This document shows, piece by piece, positions 11,975-23,965 of a stretch of 64,000 bases of DNA. The notes under the pieces are model-generated. The model did not search any database, had not been told where the DNA came from, and saw nothing but the letters and a program-made list of their open reading frames with translations. The translations under genes and the position numbers were made by a program. This stretch comes from Guillardia theta CCMP2712 (taxonomy: Eukaryota; Cryptophyceae; Pyrenomonadales; Geminigeraceae): NCBI RefSeq assembly GCF_000315625.1, contig NW_005434660.1:488768-552767 (forward strand), given 5' to 3'. Position 1 is the stretch's first letter. Each line of letters starts with the position of its first letter.

Positions 11975-13870
11975 TCACTCTGCAGCAGGAGGCTCCTCAC
12001 CGTCTGCCGGTGGCGCAGCTTCCGCTTGCTCCTGCAGGATGCTCAGACGCATCAAAAGTCTCGTCAATTCTTTACCTCCGCCGGTGCTGCTGCTTCGGCT
12101 GCTGCTGCTTCGGCTGCTGCTGCTTCGGCTGCTGCTGCTTCTTCTTGAGCCGCCTTCTCCGCCTTCAGGGTGGCAAGCTGCACTCGCTGATGTCAGAGAA
12201 AGGCACGACAAGGCACAAGACTCAAGATGAAGGGAAATCGAGGGAAGCAGAGCAATCTCAATTCACCTTGATGGCAGCATCCCCGAACTCGAGAACCAGC
12301 AAGACAAGCGCGACAAGAAGTTGAGCAGTGAAGGGCATCTCGCTCTCCTTAGTCACAGGTTCCGCTCCCTCAGGGTTGAGCTTCAGCTTGCATTCGTCCA
12401 TGACGGCTTGATCGACCGCGAGGAGGTCGAACCTGTCGTGCCGTCAGCGTAACTTGGGGAAGCAACGGAGGGTGTCCTCACTTGCTCAGAGCATCCGATA
12501 GGTCCTTGAGGTAGCCGTCGCCCTGAGCAACCTTGACCAGGCACTCCACGCTCGCCACCACCCGATGAGCCACCGTCCCGGCCTCGAAAGTGCTGATCTC
12601 TGACAGCTCGTGCCCGTGCTCGTCCTTGCGCTCCATCGGCATTCGCTCTCCAATAATGTCCTTCACCTTCTGCACCAGATCCTGGGCGAACGTCAACTTG
12701 CCTTCTAGCTCGTCGATGCCGTCCTCCTCCACGGGCTTCTTCTCTTCCGGCACCACACAGTCCTCGTTGAGGAGGCGGCTGGCTGCCGCCTGCTCTTCTT
12801 CCACTCGTTTCTTCGCCTCCAAGATCAGCTTCTCGTGGGTGAAAGACACGGTCGAGCGCAAGTCCTGCAGGACCTCAAGATCCTTGTCGCTCAGGTAGGA
12901 TGAAGACGACAGGGTGTCGATGAAGATGAGCCCTAGAACTCTTCCCTCCAGGTACCTGCAAGCAGACAGAGTCACCTCGCCCTCCTAAACTTGACGTCTA
13001 CAGCTCACTTGTCATCTTCGGAAGCCAGTAGAGGGCACACGGCGAACGAGCCAGGCAAGGGCATCCCATGGAAGACGAGGGGAGGGTCGGACTCCAGCAC
13101 GTTGGAGACGAGGACGCTCTTCCGTTCCTGTACGGCCTGGAAAGAGACAGTGGCCGTGCCGTTGGAAAGAGCAGGTGACAAGATTTCCTTTCCTCGCAGC
13201 CAAGAGTTTTCCCTGTTGGCGTACTTGTATGTCAAGGCGCAGTAGGTGGGTACGCGGGGCATGATCTTGGGAGGCACCCAAGGAGGAGGAGGTTCCTCGC
13301 CTTCCGGCACGTTGGTCCATCGTCCTTCTTCCACGCTCCATCCCTCAGGAGGAGCAACGGCTTCTTCCTCCGGCTCCGGGGCTGCTCCTTCAGGAGCTTC
13401 TCGCTGCTCCAAGAAGGCGACATAGACGTTCTTGGCCTCAGTCTCCTTGCGCAGAGTCTCGATGAGGCTGTTATACAGCTTGTCGATGCTCGTCTCTTTG
13501 GAAAGACTCTCCTTGCAGCTGTTCAAACGGCTCGTGTTGTCGCCTTGCTCGTGAATCTTAGCCTGTTCCTCCGCGTCCACTCTCTCCCTCTCCTTCTCCG
13601 CATGCTCCTTTGCTTTCACCGCCTGCATACTCATCAGTACCTCCCTCCAAGCAGCATAGAGCAGATTACCAGAGCCTTCTGCTCTTCCACCGCGAGATAC
13701 TTCAAGAGCCAGTGAGCAAGATAGTCGACAGGGTCTTCTGGCTGCACAGAAGCGACAGAGGCCAAACCAGCCGTGAGAGCTGGTCCCACCGTCTCCTGTG
13801 TACAAACTATGAGCTGATCTGCACACAAGTTGAGGGAACCGTATACCTGCAAGTATTTTGCGTCCGCCAT
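11975..13870 (-). CDS. Dpy-30 motif protein with GAF-like region and Ala/Glu tail
   Basis: Seven exons (13870-13847, 13795-13670, 13622-13009, 12955-12482, 12432-12267, 12177-12076, 12031-11975) sum exactly to 520 residues. Residues about 28-48 (EDPVDYLAHWLLKYLAVEEQ) are a Dpy-30/RIIa-type dimerisation motif, which docks onto AKAP-like helices in histone methyltransferase and axonemal complexes. A charged helix follows, then a region whose pattern resembles a GAF domain (KSVLVSNVLES, then YLEGRVLGLIFIDTL). Further helices and three EAAAA repeats come before the C-terminus. An axonemal or ciliary scaffold is the likeliest role, but that is inference. The gene ends 102 bp from the convergent FYR-domain gene. 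Confidence 0.75.
12083..12140 (-). repeat. 15-bp coding repeat, EAAAA units
   Basis: Three near-perfect 15-bp units in the sixth exon of the Dpy-30 motif gene encode Glu-Ala4 repeats, expected to be a rigid helix. Confidence 0.75.
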
Positions 13871-15019
13871 CTTGAATCACCTGAGCAAAAGTCAGCATAG
13901 TCAAATCGCGTGCTTCGTTCAACTCATCCTCGAGCGCAGTCGACTTTCCTTCTCACCTACCTACATCTCTGTATTGTAACGTATGGAAGTGACAATGCTC
14001 TCGATCATGGACTCAGACATGTTCTATTCCTCATGCTGTCCCCCCCTCCCTCCCCCCTGCGTTTCCTCGTCCCTCTCCTTCCGCTCCCGCTTGTTTTTTC
14101 ATGCACTGCGCTGCCGTTACCGTTAAAACCGTTGAACTTTCCTTCTGATAATGAGGGCGATGAGACAAATGGTCTGATAAGTAAAACATTTTTAGTTACA
14201 ATACGGTACTGTTGTATTCCTCACCCACCCTCCCACTGCGATACTGGGACAACCCCTACCCAAGTACCTCCTCTGCCTAGTCAAAGTACCCTTATCACCC
14301 CCCATTTGATACTGAAAAGAAGGGGTGGGGTCCAGAGGTCGCTGTCCTGATGGGACTGCAGTCAGATCTACGAAGAGCCGGGAGAAGCCATGGCGGCACT
14401 GAGCTACTAGGCTAGGGAGAACCTGAGAGAGGAAGAGAGAAGAGAGTCTGAGCAGCGGAAGAACGAGGAATGACGGGTAGAGGATGATGTGATAGTGTGG
14501 GAGGAGGGCGCGGCGATATGAGAGGATCCATTCTGATTCAGGTGATGAGGTACGAGCGAAATCATATCAAGAAATGAGTCTCGTGAGGTACAACATCAAG
14601 ATGAGCCTCCTCTCCTTTCCTCGTATTGTAGAAGGTCGTTGCTGCCTCAGATCTGCTTCGGCGCTCATGCTCCTACAGCCGTGTCATCCCCTGACATTGT
14701 CCCGAAATCTCGAGGGACACTCTGTGAGAAATCGATCTCTAGCGCTCCTGAGAGCAATCAGACTCAACGTAGTTCGTACATGTAAGATAATGATTGCTTG
14801 ATGAGAAAACTTGCTCGATATCTGTAATCAGGCCTGAAAAGTAATCGGGAATAAGAATCTATCAAAGGATCTGAGTTTTGTTTCCACGGAATGCTGCCTG
14901 ACGAAGAGAGAAGAGAACAGAGTCAGAGTCAGAGTCAGAGTTAGAGATCCGTCACTTGAAATGTCATATGGCGTTTGATTGGAGGGTCCGTTTGAAGCCA
15001 ACTGATACGGGTGGCAGGC
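13871..15019. other. Intergenic region
   Basis: No gene is supported over about 1.1 kb. The section 14210-14340 is rich in CCCCTACCC and GGGGTGGGG words like those in other intergenic parts of the window. The rest is unremarkable unique sequence with a short GAGTCA repeat near 14920-14945. Confidence 0.4.
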
Positions 15020-15376
15020 ATGGGAGAAGTCTGCAGCAAGGATCTGATACCTCTGCATGGATTGAGTGACATGTGCAAGGGTCACAGAACCTCCTCCACT
15101 CCCACCCGTGATGACTACCGGATACGGAAATCTCCCGTAGGCCAGCAGGTCTCCAAGAAGAGCCCAGCTGGCGGTGATCGCAAGAGCGCAGGCATAGCGT
15201 CAAGACTCCCCGATCCAAGCCAAGAGCGAGCGAACGAGAGTATCCGTTTGAAGCTCTCGATGCCCTACAGTCCTGCTGCACCTGCCATGCCCGAGGAGGA
15301 CACGGACTGGGAGAACGAGTGCAAGAGGCTGATCGATCGTACGCTCGCTCAGGACAAGAAGTCGACGGAGATGTGA
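15020..15376 (+). CDS. Small hypothetical protein (118 aa)
   Basis: Single-exon frame starting at the ATG at 15020, 118 residues, Ser/Lys/Arg-rich and basic, with a charged C-terminal helix (DTDWENECKRLIDRTLAQD). It ends only 91 bp from the listerin stop codon on the opposite strand. An upstream exon cannot be excluded. No family is recognised. Confidence 0.45.
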   Translation: MGEVCSKDLIPLHGLSDMCKGHRTSSTPTRDDYRIRKSPVGQQVSKKSPAGGDRKSAGIASRLPDPSQERANESIRLKLSMPYSPAAPAMPEEDTDWENECKRLIDRTLAQDKKSTEM

Positions 15377-15467
15377 GGAGGAGGCTAGATCTAGGGCCAG
15401 GAGGAGCGACAAGGGGGGAGGGGAGCAGCGGCGAGTCGCGTTAGAATACAAGACTTCACTCGGTCTG

Positions 15468-18400
15468 CTATGAGTACCACGGGGTCTGGCAGAGGGGGCA
15501 GGTGCTCTTGTTGGAGGTGTTGAACCACTTGTAGAGGCAGGCGCTGTGGAACTTGTTCCTGCAGGTGTGGCAGGAGAGGGTGGGAAGCGAGTTGTTGACC
15601 ATGTGGATGACTGTGTAGCAGATGGGGCACTCCTCCACCCCCTCGAACACCTGGTCCACGTTCTTCTTCCACAGCAGGATCGCATCCAGCAGCGATCCGT
15701 CCTTGTTGTCCAGCAGCGTCCTCATGGATAGCGCCCACTTCTTCCACTTCCCCTCGCTGATGCCGACTCTGCGCGTTCCCTCCACCTCCACCACGCGGAG
15801 AGGATAGAGCTCCGGCACCCGGAGAATCACCTCCATCACCGCCTCGTCCTTGCTGTACGCGGCTGCGATCTCCCGCGTGCTTGCCGACGCCCGGATGGAA
15901 AGCTCATCCTTGTCGATGCTGGAGCTGCAGACAACCGCAATCTCTCGCGCGAGGAGGATGGGACTGATCTTGTAGGATACGAAGCTCTCCACGCTGAGAG
16001 CGGATGCTCGGTCGAGCTGGTTGTACCACATGCGAACGAGAGCTGGAAAGGCCTGGAAGGACTCTAGGAAGAGATGTCCGGCCAGTCGCTCCATCACTGA
16101 GATGCAGTCCTGAGGCGCCAGCAGCTTGTCGAGAGGAGGAAGCGTCTCGCAATTCATGTCTGAGGAGCTCCAGCTCGCCGGAGCATCGAGCGTGAGGTGC
16201 GCGAAGGTGACGTCAAGGAAGGGATGGAGCATGGAGGTCTGCCGCAGCCATGCTGAGATGTTGGCCTGGTAGCGGGGAGGACAGCGTCTCCTCAAGTCCA
16301 GCGCCAACTTCCAGGCGAGCATGCCGCAGAGCGAGACGGTAGACATCAGAGTCTCGTGCATCACCTCCTTCGCCTGCAGGTGCGTCTGCATCGCCGTCAC
16401 CAGAGGAAGAGGAAGGCACCGAAGCTCATCCGCCGGCTGCTCCTCCCTGCTGCTGGTAGCAGAGTTTTCCTCCTCCTCTACCTTGAGCCCCTCCCATGCT
16501 AAGCCGTCCAGGTGCCCCAGGAGGGAGTCGGAGACGTAGAACTTGGAGAGGAGGGCGTACGCTGTGAGCTGGACAAGGACGTCGGAGGAGGAGAGGAGGG
16601 TATGAAGGGCCTCACAGAAAGATTGTCTCTTCCTCTTGATGAGATGGACGAGGCTGAGCTGCAGTACCGACATGGGAGCTGACCTGGATACATGGGCGAT
16701 CAGCCGCAGGCGAGCTCGAGGAGGAGGAGGGAAGCTCGTCAGCTCGTGATCCCTGGCAGTCACCAGGTCGCCGAGCAAGTGGGCGAAGCACGAAGTCTTG
16801 ATCCTCGTCCATAGCTCCGAGGGCTGCAGCTGCCTTGCCTCCCCCTCCTTCTCCCCAACCTCCTCGCACTCTGCCTCCTCCTCGACCTCGATCACCTCCT
16901 CCTCGCCTCCCCCCTCGTAGAACTCTGCTGCTTCCTCCGAGCCCTCCGGAAAGTCGCCGACCTTGACTACCCACCGCTCGAGCGCTGACAGCAAGAGCAT
17001 AGCGAACCCCTGCTCCGTCGTTCCCCTATATCCCTCCCCTGTCATCCACTGTCCAACCGCCAGGACCATCCTGCTGAAGGCTCGCAACTCCTCGCTGGCT
17101 CCTCTTACCCTTCCTCCGTCCGGCTCTGCAAGGAGCAGTCGATACCAGAAATGGGCGAGGGAGGCGGAGGAAGAGCGGAGCTTGTGGAAGGAGCAATGCT
17201 GGAAGGCGAGGAGGAGGTGGTCACAGTGGAGGAGGAGCCCCTTGGAGGAAGCGAGCATGTAACACGACTCGGGGACAGGGACGTCGATCGCTTCCTCCCT
17301 CCTCCACCAAGAGCACGTGTGAGCAAACAAAGCTCTCCACCCCTCCTCTCCTCCCACCCCCTGTACCCGGAACCGATTCATCTCTGCCAGACACTCAAGC
17401 GCGAGGAGGGCGAGGGTCTCGGCCTCCCCCACCCCCTCCTCTCGCAATCGATCGATCGCCATCACAGACTTGCTCGCTTCCTTGTGGATACTTGCAAGCG
17501 TCCTAGCAAACTTCCTGACGCACCTTGCCCACGTGTCGACGTTCTGCTCCTCCTCCTCCTCCTCCCAACCCTCCACTTGCCCCATTGCCGCTTGCTGGAG
17601 AGGTTTGCTGCTGAACAACTTGGGGTGGAAGAGACGAAAACTTTCTGTCTGCCTTTCTCTCCCATCCTCCTCTCGGATCGTGAAGAACGGAGGAAACTCC
17701 TGCCTGTGGACCTCCACAAGTCGCACCGCAACAACGTTGACCTCCTTCTCCTCCTCCTCCTCCTCCTTTCGCTCCCCTCCCCCATGCTCCCAGTTGCGCA
17801 AGTAGAACAACTTGTCCTCCGGCTTTGCGCCCTCGAGGAGGCAGTGGGAGAGGAAGGAGAGCGGGGAGAGGACCTGGCAGACAGCTAGCATCTCCACGTG
17901 CCTCGTCGCCACATCTTCCAGCAGACAGTCCGTCGAGCAGTGCAGGTCGGCGAGCAGGTCGCAGAAGGTGAGAAACCTGCTGGCCGGCAGCTGGGCAAGG
18001 AGGTGGTAGACATGCGTCAGGGCCGCGGCCCACAGGGTCTCCCCCGACCGCAACTTGGCTAGCGAGTCCTTGACGATCGTCCTGGTAACGCTCGCGTGCA
18101 GCTCCCTGCCACCTGCGTCCTTGAGCAGCACCGGAGCGACGAGCTGATCCCAAAACCTCTCGAGGTCGCGGCGGAAACTTCCGTCGTCCTCCTGCAGGAG
18201 AGGGTGAGGCGGTGAGAAGGAAGAGCACAGACGAGGATGATGCCGGGAGAGAGGGAGGGGGAGGAGGATGCTGGGAGAGAGGGAGCTGGAGGCGGGAAGG
18301 AGAGGGAGAGGAGGAAGGGAGGGAGTAAGTGAGGGAGGGAAGAAGGAGAAGGAATAACTCACCTTGTCTTGCATGTCAAGCATGTGCTGAGGGAAAAGTC

Positions 18401-18935
18401 CCTCGATCTCTTGGTATCTCGACTGAAGGAAAGGAGGAAGAGGAGGAGCAGACGTGCGACTGGAGGCGAAGGTGAAGATGAGGGACTCGAGCATGGGAAG
18501 GTTAACTGGAAGAAGTCAAGAGAAGAAACACATGGAAATGAACCAGGAAGCGAGCAGGAGCGATGGGGAGATTCGTTGAGGAGTGGAACAGGTCATGGGA
18601 GAAGAGGAGGCGAAAGAGGAGGAAGGCAAGCAAAGGAGGAGGATGAGGAGGATGTAGAAGAGCGCGATGCGTGGAACGAGGAGGAGGAAGAAAAGAAGAG
18701 GCTCACGTGGTAGATCCTCCTGGTGATGTGAGAGCGTCAAATGCAGAAAGCGCATGACGAAGAGAGTGACGGCGACGTTCTCTCCTCGTCCCAGAGCCTG
18801 TTCGTCCCACGTGCTGATCGCGCGCAGAGAGAAGTCGACCTTGCTGTCTCGCGCCACCGACATGAGCTCGTGAGCCTGAGGGAGAGAGTGAGGAGAGGAG
18901 AGGCGGGGGGGGGGGAGGGGAGGGAGGGAGGGAGG

Positions 18936-18996
<61 letters not shown>

Positions 18997-19027
18997 GAGA
19001 GAGAGAGAGAGAGAGGAGGAGGAGGAG

Positions 19028-19064
<37 letters not shown>

Positions 19065-22000
19065 GAGGAGGANNNNNNNNNNNNNNNNNNNNNNNNNNNN
19101 NNNNNNNNNNNNNNNNNNNNNNNNNNNNNNNNNNNNNNNNNNNNNNNNNNNNNNNNNNNNNNNNNNNNNNNNTGATGACGGTGAAAATGCGGTTTAGGAG
19201 CCTGGAAAGTTTTTTGGAAGCTTCAAGTGAAGAAATTTCATGGAAATGTTCCCGGAAGGGAGAGGGAGGGATGGGGAAATTTGTTGAGTGAGGGACCAGG
19301 CCATGGGAGAATAGGGGGGGAAAAAGGAGGAAGCTTAGCAAAGGAGGGGGTTAAGGAGCATCAAAAAGAGCGGGATCCTTGGAACGAGGAGGAGGAAAAA
19401 AAAAAGAGGGTCAAGGGGAAGATCCTCTTGGTGTTGCAGAAGCTCAAAGCCGGAAATCCCATGAGGAAGGGAGGGAGGTGGCGTTTTTTTCTTTTTCCAC
19501 CCTTTTTCGTCCCACGTCTTGATTGCGCGCAGAGAGAATTCACCCTTGCGTTTCTCGCGCCACCGGACATGAGTTCTTATCCCTGGAGGGAAAAATCTAG
19601 GAAGAGCGGGGGGGGGGGGGGGGGGGGGAACGAAAGGAGAGAGAGGTGAGAGGAAAAGGCGCAAGAAGAGTAGAGGCAGGAGAGAGGTCGAAGAGAAGAG
19701 CAGGAGGAGGAAGGTAGTGGGAGAAAATGAAGCGAAGGAGGAGGGGAGGGGAGAGGGAGAAGAGAAGGGAAAGAGAGTCAAATGAGAGGTAGAGGAGGAG
19801 AACGAGGGAACGCGGGGAGGCGAGACAGGTATCGTATCACCTGATCAGCAAGGAGCAGCGCCTTGTTTCTGCTGGTCAAGGAGTTTACAGCAGCTCTTAG
19901 CCAGCCTGTCTGCTTCTCAACCCACAGCAGCGCCGCCTTGTCCTCCCGCAGCCTCTCCTTCAGCGCCCTCCTCCCTTCCTTGGCCCACAGGCTCGTCGCG
20001 CGGACTCCGACTCTTGACCTCAGCCGCTGGCCCGTCAGCTCGTCATGGTCGAAGGAGGCAGCAGCATCGTCGTCAGCGTCGCCCTCCGTGTGCATCCTCA
20101 AGGCGCAAACGCCGTCGACGATCTCTGCGAGCTCTGAGTCCTTGACGTGAAGCGCCTCCTTGCTCTTGGAGAGAATCTGAGCGACGATGAATGAGGGCAC
20201 AGCAAGAACAGCATAAGAATGAGAAGGAGGGGCAAGAGGAGGAGGAGGAGGGAAAGAGGGAGAGGCTGGAGGAGGAGGCAGAAACGAAAGAGGAAGGGGA
20301 TGAGAAGGAGAAGAAGGTGCAGGTGAAAGAGGAGGACGAGATTGGATGGGGACGAGGAGCATAGCAGAGGCAGCAGTAGGTACAGCGCAAACTCACGATC
20401 TCTGTGATGTCCAGCACGGCAAGAGCTGACGACCGGTTCATCCTCCCATCGGCACAAGACTTCAGCGCAAGCGACACCTTGCTGTACAGGCTCTCGACTC
20501 CTCCCTCGGATATCAGCACCCCCCCAGCACCCCCCTGGCTCATCCTGCCGAGGACGCTCTCAAACCGACCAGCTCCATCGAGGCAGCCCAAGGAGAGGAA
20601 CAAGAGGGACCTGAGGAGGGAGGACCGGTGCATCCCAGTTTCCATCTCCTCCTCCCCCATCCCCACCAGCGCGTCAAACTCCCTCAGAACGAGCTCGTCG
20701 AAGTCTCTGCAGCACCAGAATGGAGAGGAGGGAGCGGCAGCAGCGGATCTGACTTGGTTCACGGCCTCGAGGACAAGGATCAACGCTTCCACCTTGACTT
20801 GAGCTGCCCCTTCCTGCACCTCCAGCAGGACCTGCTTCCACATATCCACCGCTTTCAGCTTGTCTACCCTGTTCACAAAGTCGATCATGAGAGCAAACAT
20901 GGCTGACACGCTGAACAGCTCCTCGTCGTTGGAGTCTGCCAGGACGACTGAGAGTGGCCTTGCCTTGTTTACACGCCTGTGGACAAAAACGAAATCAACT
21001 CGTCGACTTCCTCTTTCCTTCCCCCCTCCATCACTCACACAAACAGCTCCTCCACGAGCCGCAGCCTCGCGCTCTTGTCAGAACGTTGACCGTCGACAAG
21101 GTTCTCGATGCCAAGGGCCAGGAAGAGTCTGTTGACTACTTTGAGACATCGGAGACGATCGTTGGGGCTTGAGGTCCCAGGAGCGTCCAGGTAGCATGAC
21201 AGGAGAAGCGAAGAGACTTTTGAGAGAATCTCCTCGATCTCCCTCTCCGAGTTGTCTTTCCCAAGCGCGCAGCTCAGAGCTATCAGCCTGTCCTCCTCCT
21301 TCCCGTCTCCCTCTCCCACCACACTCAGCGCCTTGGCAGCCGCCACCAGGTGCTCGCCCACCATCTTCAGCACGTGCGGCCTCATGCAGGCGACCTGGAG
21401 GGCAGCAGCACGTCATCATCGCGCAAGAAGCATCTCGCCTGCTCATACCGACTGATGCTTCATCACTACTTTGACACACTTCGCCATCGGCTCTACCAGC
21501 TGCTCGGGCCTGCACTGCAGCATTCCTGAGCCAAGGATGGTGGCGAGAGGAGCCTCGAGGAGCTTTTGGACCACGTCAGCTGTCTCCTCCCCTTGCAGCT
21601 TGCTCGTACAGTGCAGCAGGCACTGCAAAACGCACTCGAAGTACGTCCTGACCGCTACCACCATCATCTCCTCACTTCGCTCAACGAGCACAAAGGATTC
21701 GGCGATGGCCGCCTGAAGCTCCAGGTAAACATGCTGCGTGCTCCCCTCCGAGGCTCCGGCGCAGAGGTCAGCGAAAGGAACGAAGCAAGGGTAAGAGGTC
21801 AGGCACGAGCCGTGGGCCGCAGACTTGACGTGGCTGAAGAAGCGAGGGAGGACGGCCTTTCTTACGTTGACCAGCTGAAAGCAGGAAGGGAACGTCTTGG
21901 AGAAAGTCAGGAGGCACTCCCAGAGTTGAACGTGCGATGCCGGGTCCTTGTCGGCAAGAGACTGGAGGACGAGAGGGGAGAGGACCGCTAGCAGCTTCTT

Positions 22001-22978
22001 GTCTGTGTCTTCCCCGTACTCCTCCACAAACTTGGGAGTCTTGGTGGTGACGGCAGTGACAAACGTGTACATGGCTGAACGGATATGAACATCCTGATGG
22101 CCCAGATACTTCCAGAACTGGTTGCCGGAGAAGATTTTGAAGCTGGACAGAAACGGCACGGCAAGACCAGGCTCTAGGATCTCCACGATGTGCGACAGCG
22201 CCTGTAGAGCAAGTTAGGGCGAGCAGAAGGAATGAAGAGAGCGCGTTGAGAGACCAGGACAGATGTCGAGATGATGCGAGCGAAGGTCTCCTCCGCCTCC
22301 TCCTTCGTGTAGCTCTTGGGGTCACAGAGAGTCTGTACGCTGTGACGCATCACGTCCTCGAGCGACCTGCTTATCTCCCCCTTGCAGAACACCAGCGCCT
22401 CCCCGACCTTGTTCTGCGGGAAGAAGCCCGAGAAAGCAAGGTTCGCCGCGGTCCGCACGTTGACCTCGGGGTCAAATCTTGCGCACAGCCAGGGATACAT
22501 GAACGCCTTTATCCTCCTCCCCACCTGCTTCTTCACCCGCCCACAGATGGCCTTGTGGGCCGCAAACAGCCCTTCCCGCACTCGCCGGTCAGGGTCCATC
22601 CATCCTATCTCGAAGTGCTGCTCCCAGAGAGTGAGAGCGGCCTCGATCTGCTGATCATCCTTCCCGCCCCCTTCCTCGCAGTACCCACAAAGGTCGCTCA
22701 GCGCCTTGATCTTGGTCGTCGAGTCCTTCTTGCTCAGCTTTCGGATGGCGATGGCTGACAGAGGAAGACGTCATCAGCCATCACACCAACCTCAACGCAC
22801 ACCTATCTCCGAGTCGACCTCATAGTCTATGCTCTCAGCTTTCGGATCAAATGCTGCAAAAGAAAGGCCCATGCCCCCCCCTCCCATCGACGCAACCATG
22901 GCAGCAGCCGCCGCCGAAGATGCCGCTGGTTTGGCTTTCCTGAGTCCCTTGTCCTTCTCTCGGCCCATCTGCGCTATC
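15468..22978 (-). CDS. LTN1: Listerin, E3 ubiquitin ligase of ribosome quality control
   Basis: The last exon (18191-15468) ends with a variant RING finger, CPICYTVI then LSCHTC and KFHSACLYKWFNTSNKSTC before the final CPLC. This is close to identical to the listerin C-terminus, where it ubiquitinates stalled nascent chains on 60S subunits. The first exon (22978-22803) and the next one (from 22754) carry the listerin N-terminal start (AIRKLSKKDSTTKIKALSDL) followed by HEAT-type helices (RVREGLFAAHKAICGRVKKQ). Further HEAT-rich exons lie at about 22200-21450, 21385-21035, 20990-20400 and 20170-19830. A 100-N gap (19073-19172), with a duplicated noisy edge, leaves the middle incomplete. Acidic, low-complexity inserts interrupt the helical solenoid. 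Confidence 0.9.
18470..18895 (-). other. Left copy of a duplicated gap edge
   Basis: This stretch holds coding-quality listerin sequence (KVDFSLRAISTWDEQALG). It recurs in a noisier form at about 19178-19600 on the other side of the N gap, in the same orientation. Confidence 0.7.
18940..19072. repeat. GA/GGA simple repeat at assembly gap
   Basis: A run of GA dinucleotides with GGA interruptions continues up to the first N. It is a plausible reason for the assembly break. Confidence 0.9.
19073..19172. other. Assembly gap (100 N)
   Basis: Exactly 100 N, the usual placeholder for a gap of unknown size, lying inside the listerin gene. Confidence 0.99.
19178..19600 (-). other. Noisy second copy of the gap edge
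   Basis: Aligns along its length with 18470-18895 but shows many substitutions and lengthened homopolymers, including a G run at about 19609-19628 just beyond it. The listerin frame is broken (FSLRAIKTWDE is still readable). It looks like low-quality read sequence kept in the assembly rather than a true duplicate. Confidence 0.65.
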
Positions 22979-23324
22979 TCATGTCAAGAATTTGAAGAAG
23001 TTACAACAGAGCTCTCTCTCCTTTCTCCCTCAGCTTGCGATTCTCTTTGTTCACGTGGGGAAATTGCCCTATGTTCCTTGTTTCAGTGTTCGCCTACCAC
23101 CCAGTCGAACAAGCACAAGAGCATCTCTGTATCGTTCTACATCTTTCAGTCTCTGTCGTTGTAAGAGCATACCTGCTCTCAGTCCTGTCCTGCCTCCTCG
23201 TCCTCTCCTGCCTTATCTCGACGCCTTCCCTGTCCCTCGTGCTGTCGAAACCTTCCATTTCGTGCTTTCTCGTCCACCCTTGCACTACCCCTTCCAGACC
23301 CCTGAATTCTACCCCTACCCAAAT

Positions 23325-23560
23325 GGCAACCGGGCCGGCGGCCGGGCACTGACTCTCAGCCTGATCGGACACCGTGGCCCACTGCGGCACCGGCCGCCGG
23401 GCCGGCCGGGCCGCTGCCCGGGCACTGGCCCGGGGCCGGGCGGCCTGACTCAGGGCTCGCGGCGGCGGGGCCGGCGCTGAAATCGGAACTTGGACCCAGG
23501 GGCCGCCGGGCTGCGGAAACTTGGCCGGACTCCGAGGCTCGGACTCAGGGCAGGACGTTC
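23325..23560. repeat. GC-rich dispersed island A
   Basis: Dense CCGGGCC/GGCCGG words with interspersed GACTCAGG elements, sharply bounded from surrounding sequence of ordinary composition. It shares its vocabulary with islands near 31.4, 35.0, 49.1 and 59.1 kb. Confidence 0.75.
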
Positions 23561-23751
23561 AAGCCTTGGCCGCGATGATGATCATTTTTACTCAGGGCCG
23601 AGGCCGCCGGGGCCAGCCTTATTACATGGGGCCCGGGGGCTGGATCATGATTCGAGTCGGCACCGTCACTGACATGAGCTTGATGACAGTGAGCCGGGCG
23701 GCTGTGCCCCGCCACGGACGGCCTGGGCCGCCTTCAAGATTTCCCATCCAA

Positions 23752-23906
23752 ACAACGTTGTTTCAAGATGTGTTGCAGTTACCCATACCATAAAAGACGT
23801 GTTTTCGAAGTATGTCCCTCTCTAAACGTTGCATTTCTGCATCCATATCGTCAACCCCTCGAAACGTTGCAGTGATGATACAATTGACCCTCTCAGACGT
23901 TGCGTA
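23752..23906 (+). promoter_or_regulatory. Four spaced AACGTTGC-like elements
   Basis: AACGTTGT (about 23754), AAACGTTGCA (23824), AAACGTTGCA (23862) and GACGTTGCG (23896) lie 34-70 bp apart just upstream of the SHAQKYF-type gene start. Repeated spacing upstream of a transcription-factor gene suggests protein-binding sites. This is a pattern call only. Confidence 0.35.
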
Positions 23907-23965
23907 CTGAAACATCAACATCTCATACAACAACAACGGTGCCTGCTGGCAGCACCCGCACAACG

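Larger units (their letters stand above)
22979..23965. other. Intergenic region with GC-rich island and Myb-gene promoter
   Basis: Between the divergent listerin and SHAQKYF genes. It contains a GC-rich island (23325-23560) and, nearer the Myb gene, a spaced set of AACGTTGC-type words. No ORF is supported. Confidence 0.5.

Noticed and set aside
15391-17888. Long plus-strand and alternative minus-strand open frames across the listerin exon, some over 200 codons
   Set aside because: They are antisense or shifted readings of a GC-rich exon. Only the listerin frame shows conserved motifs and a RING end.
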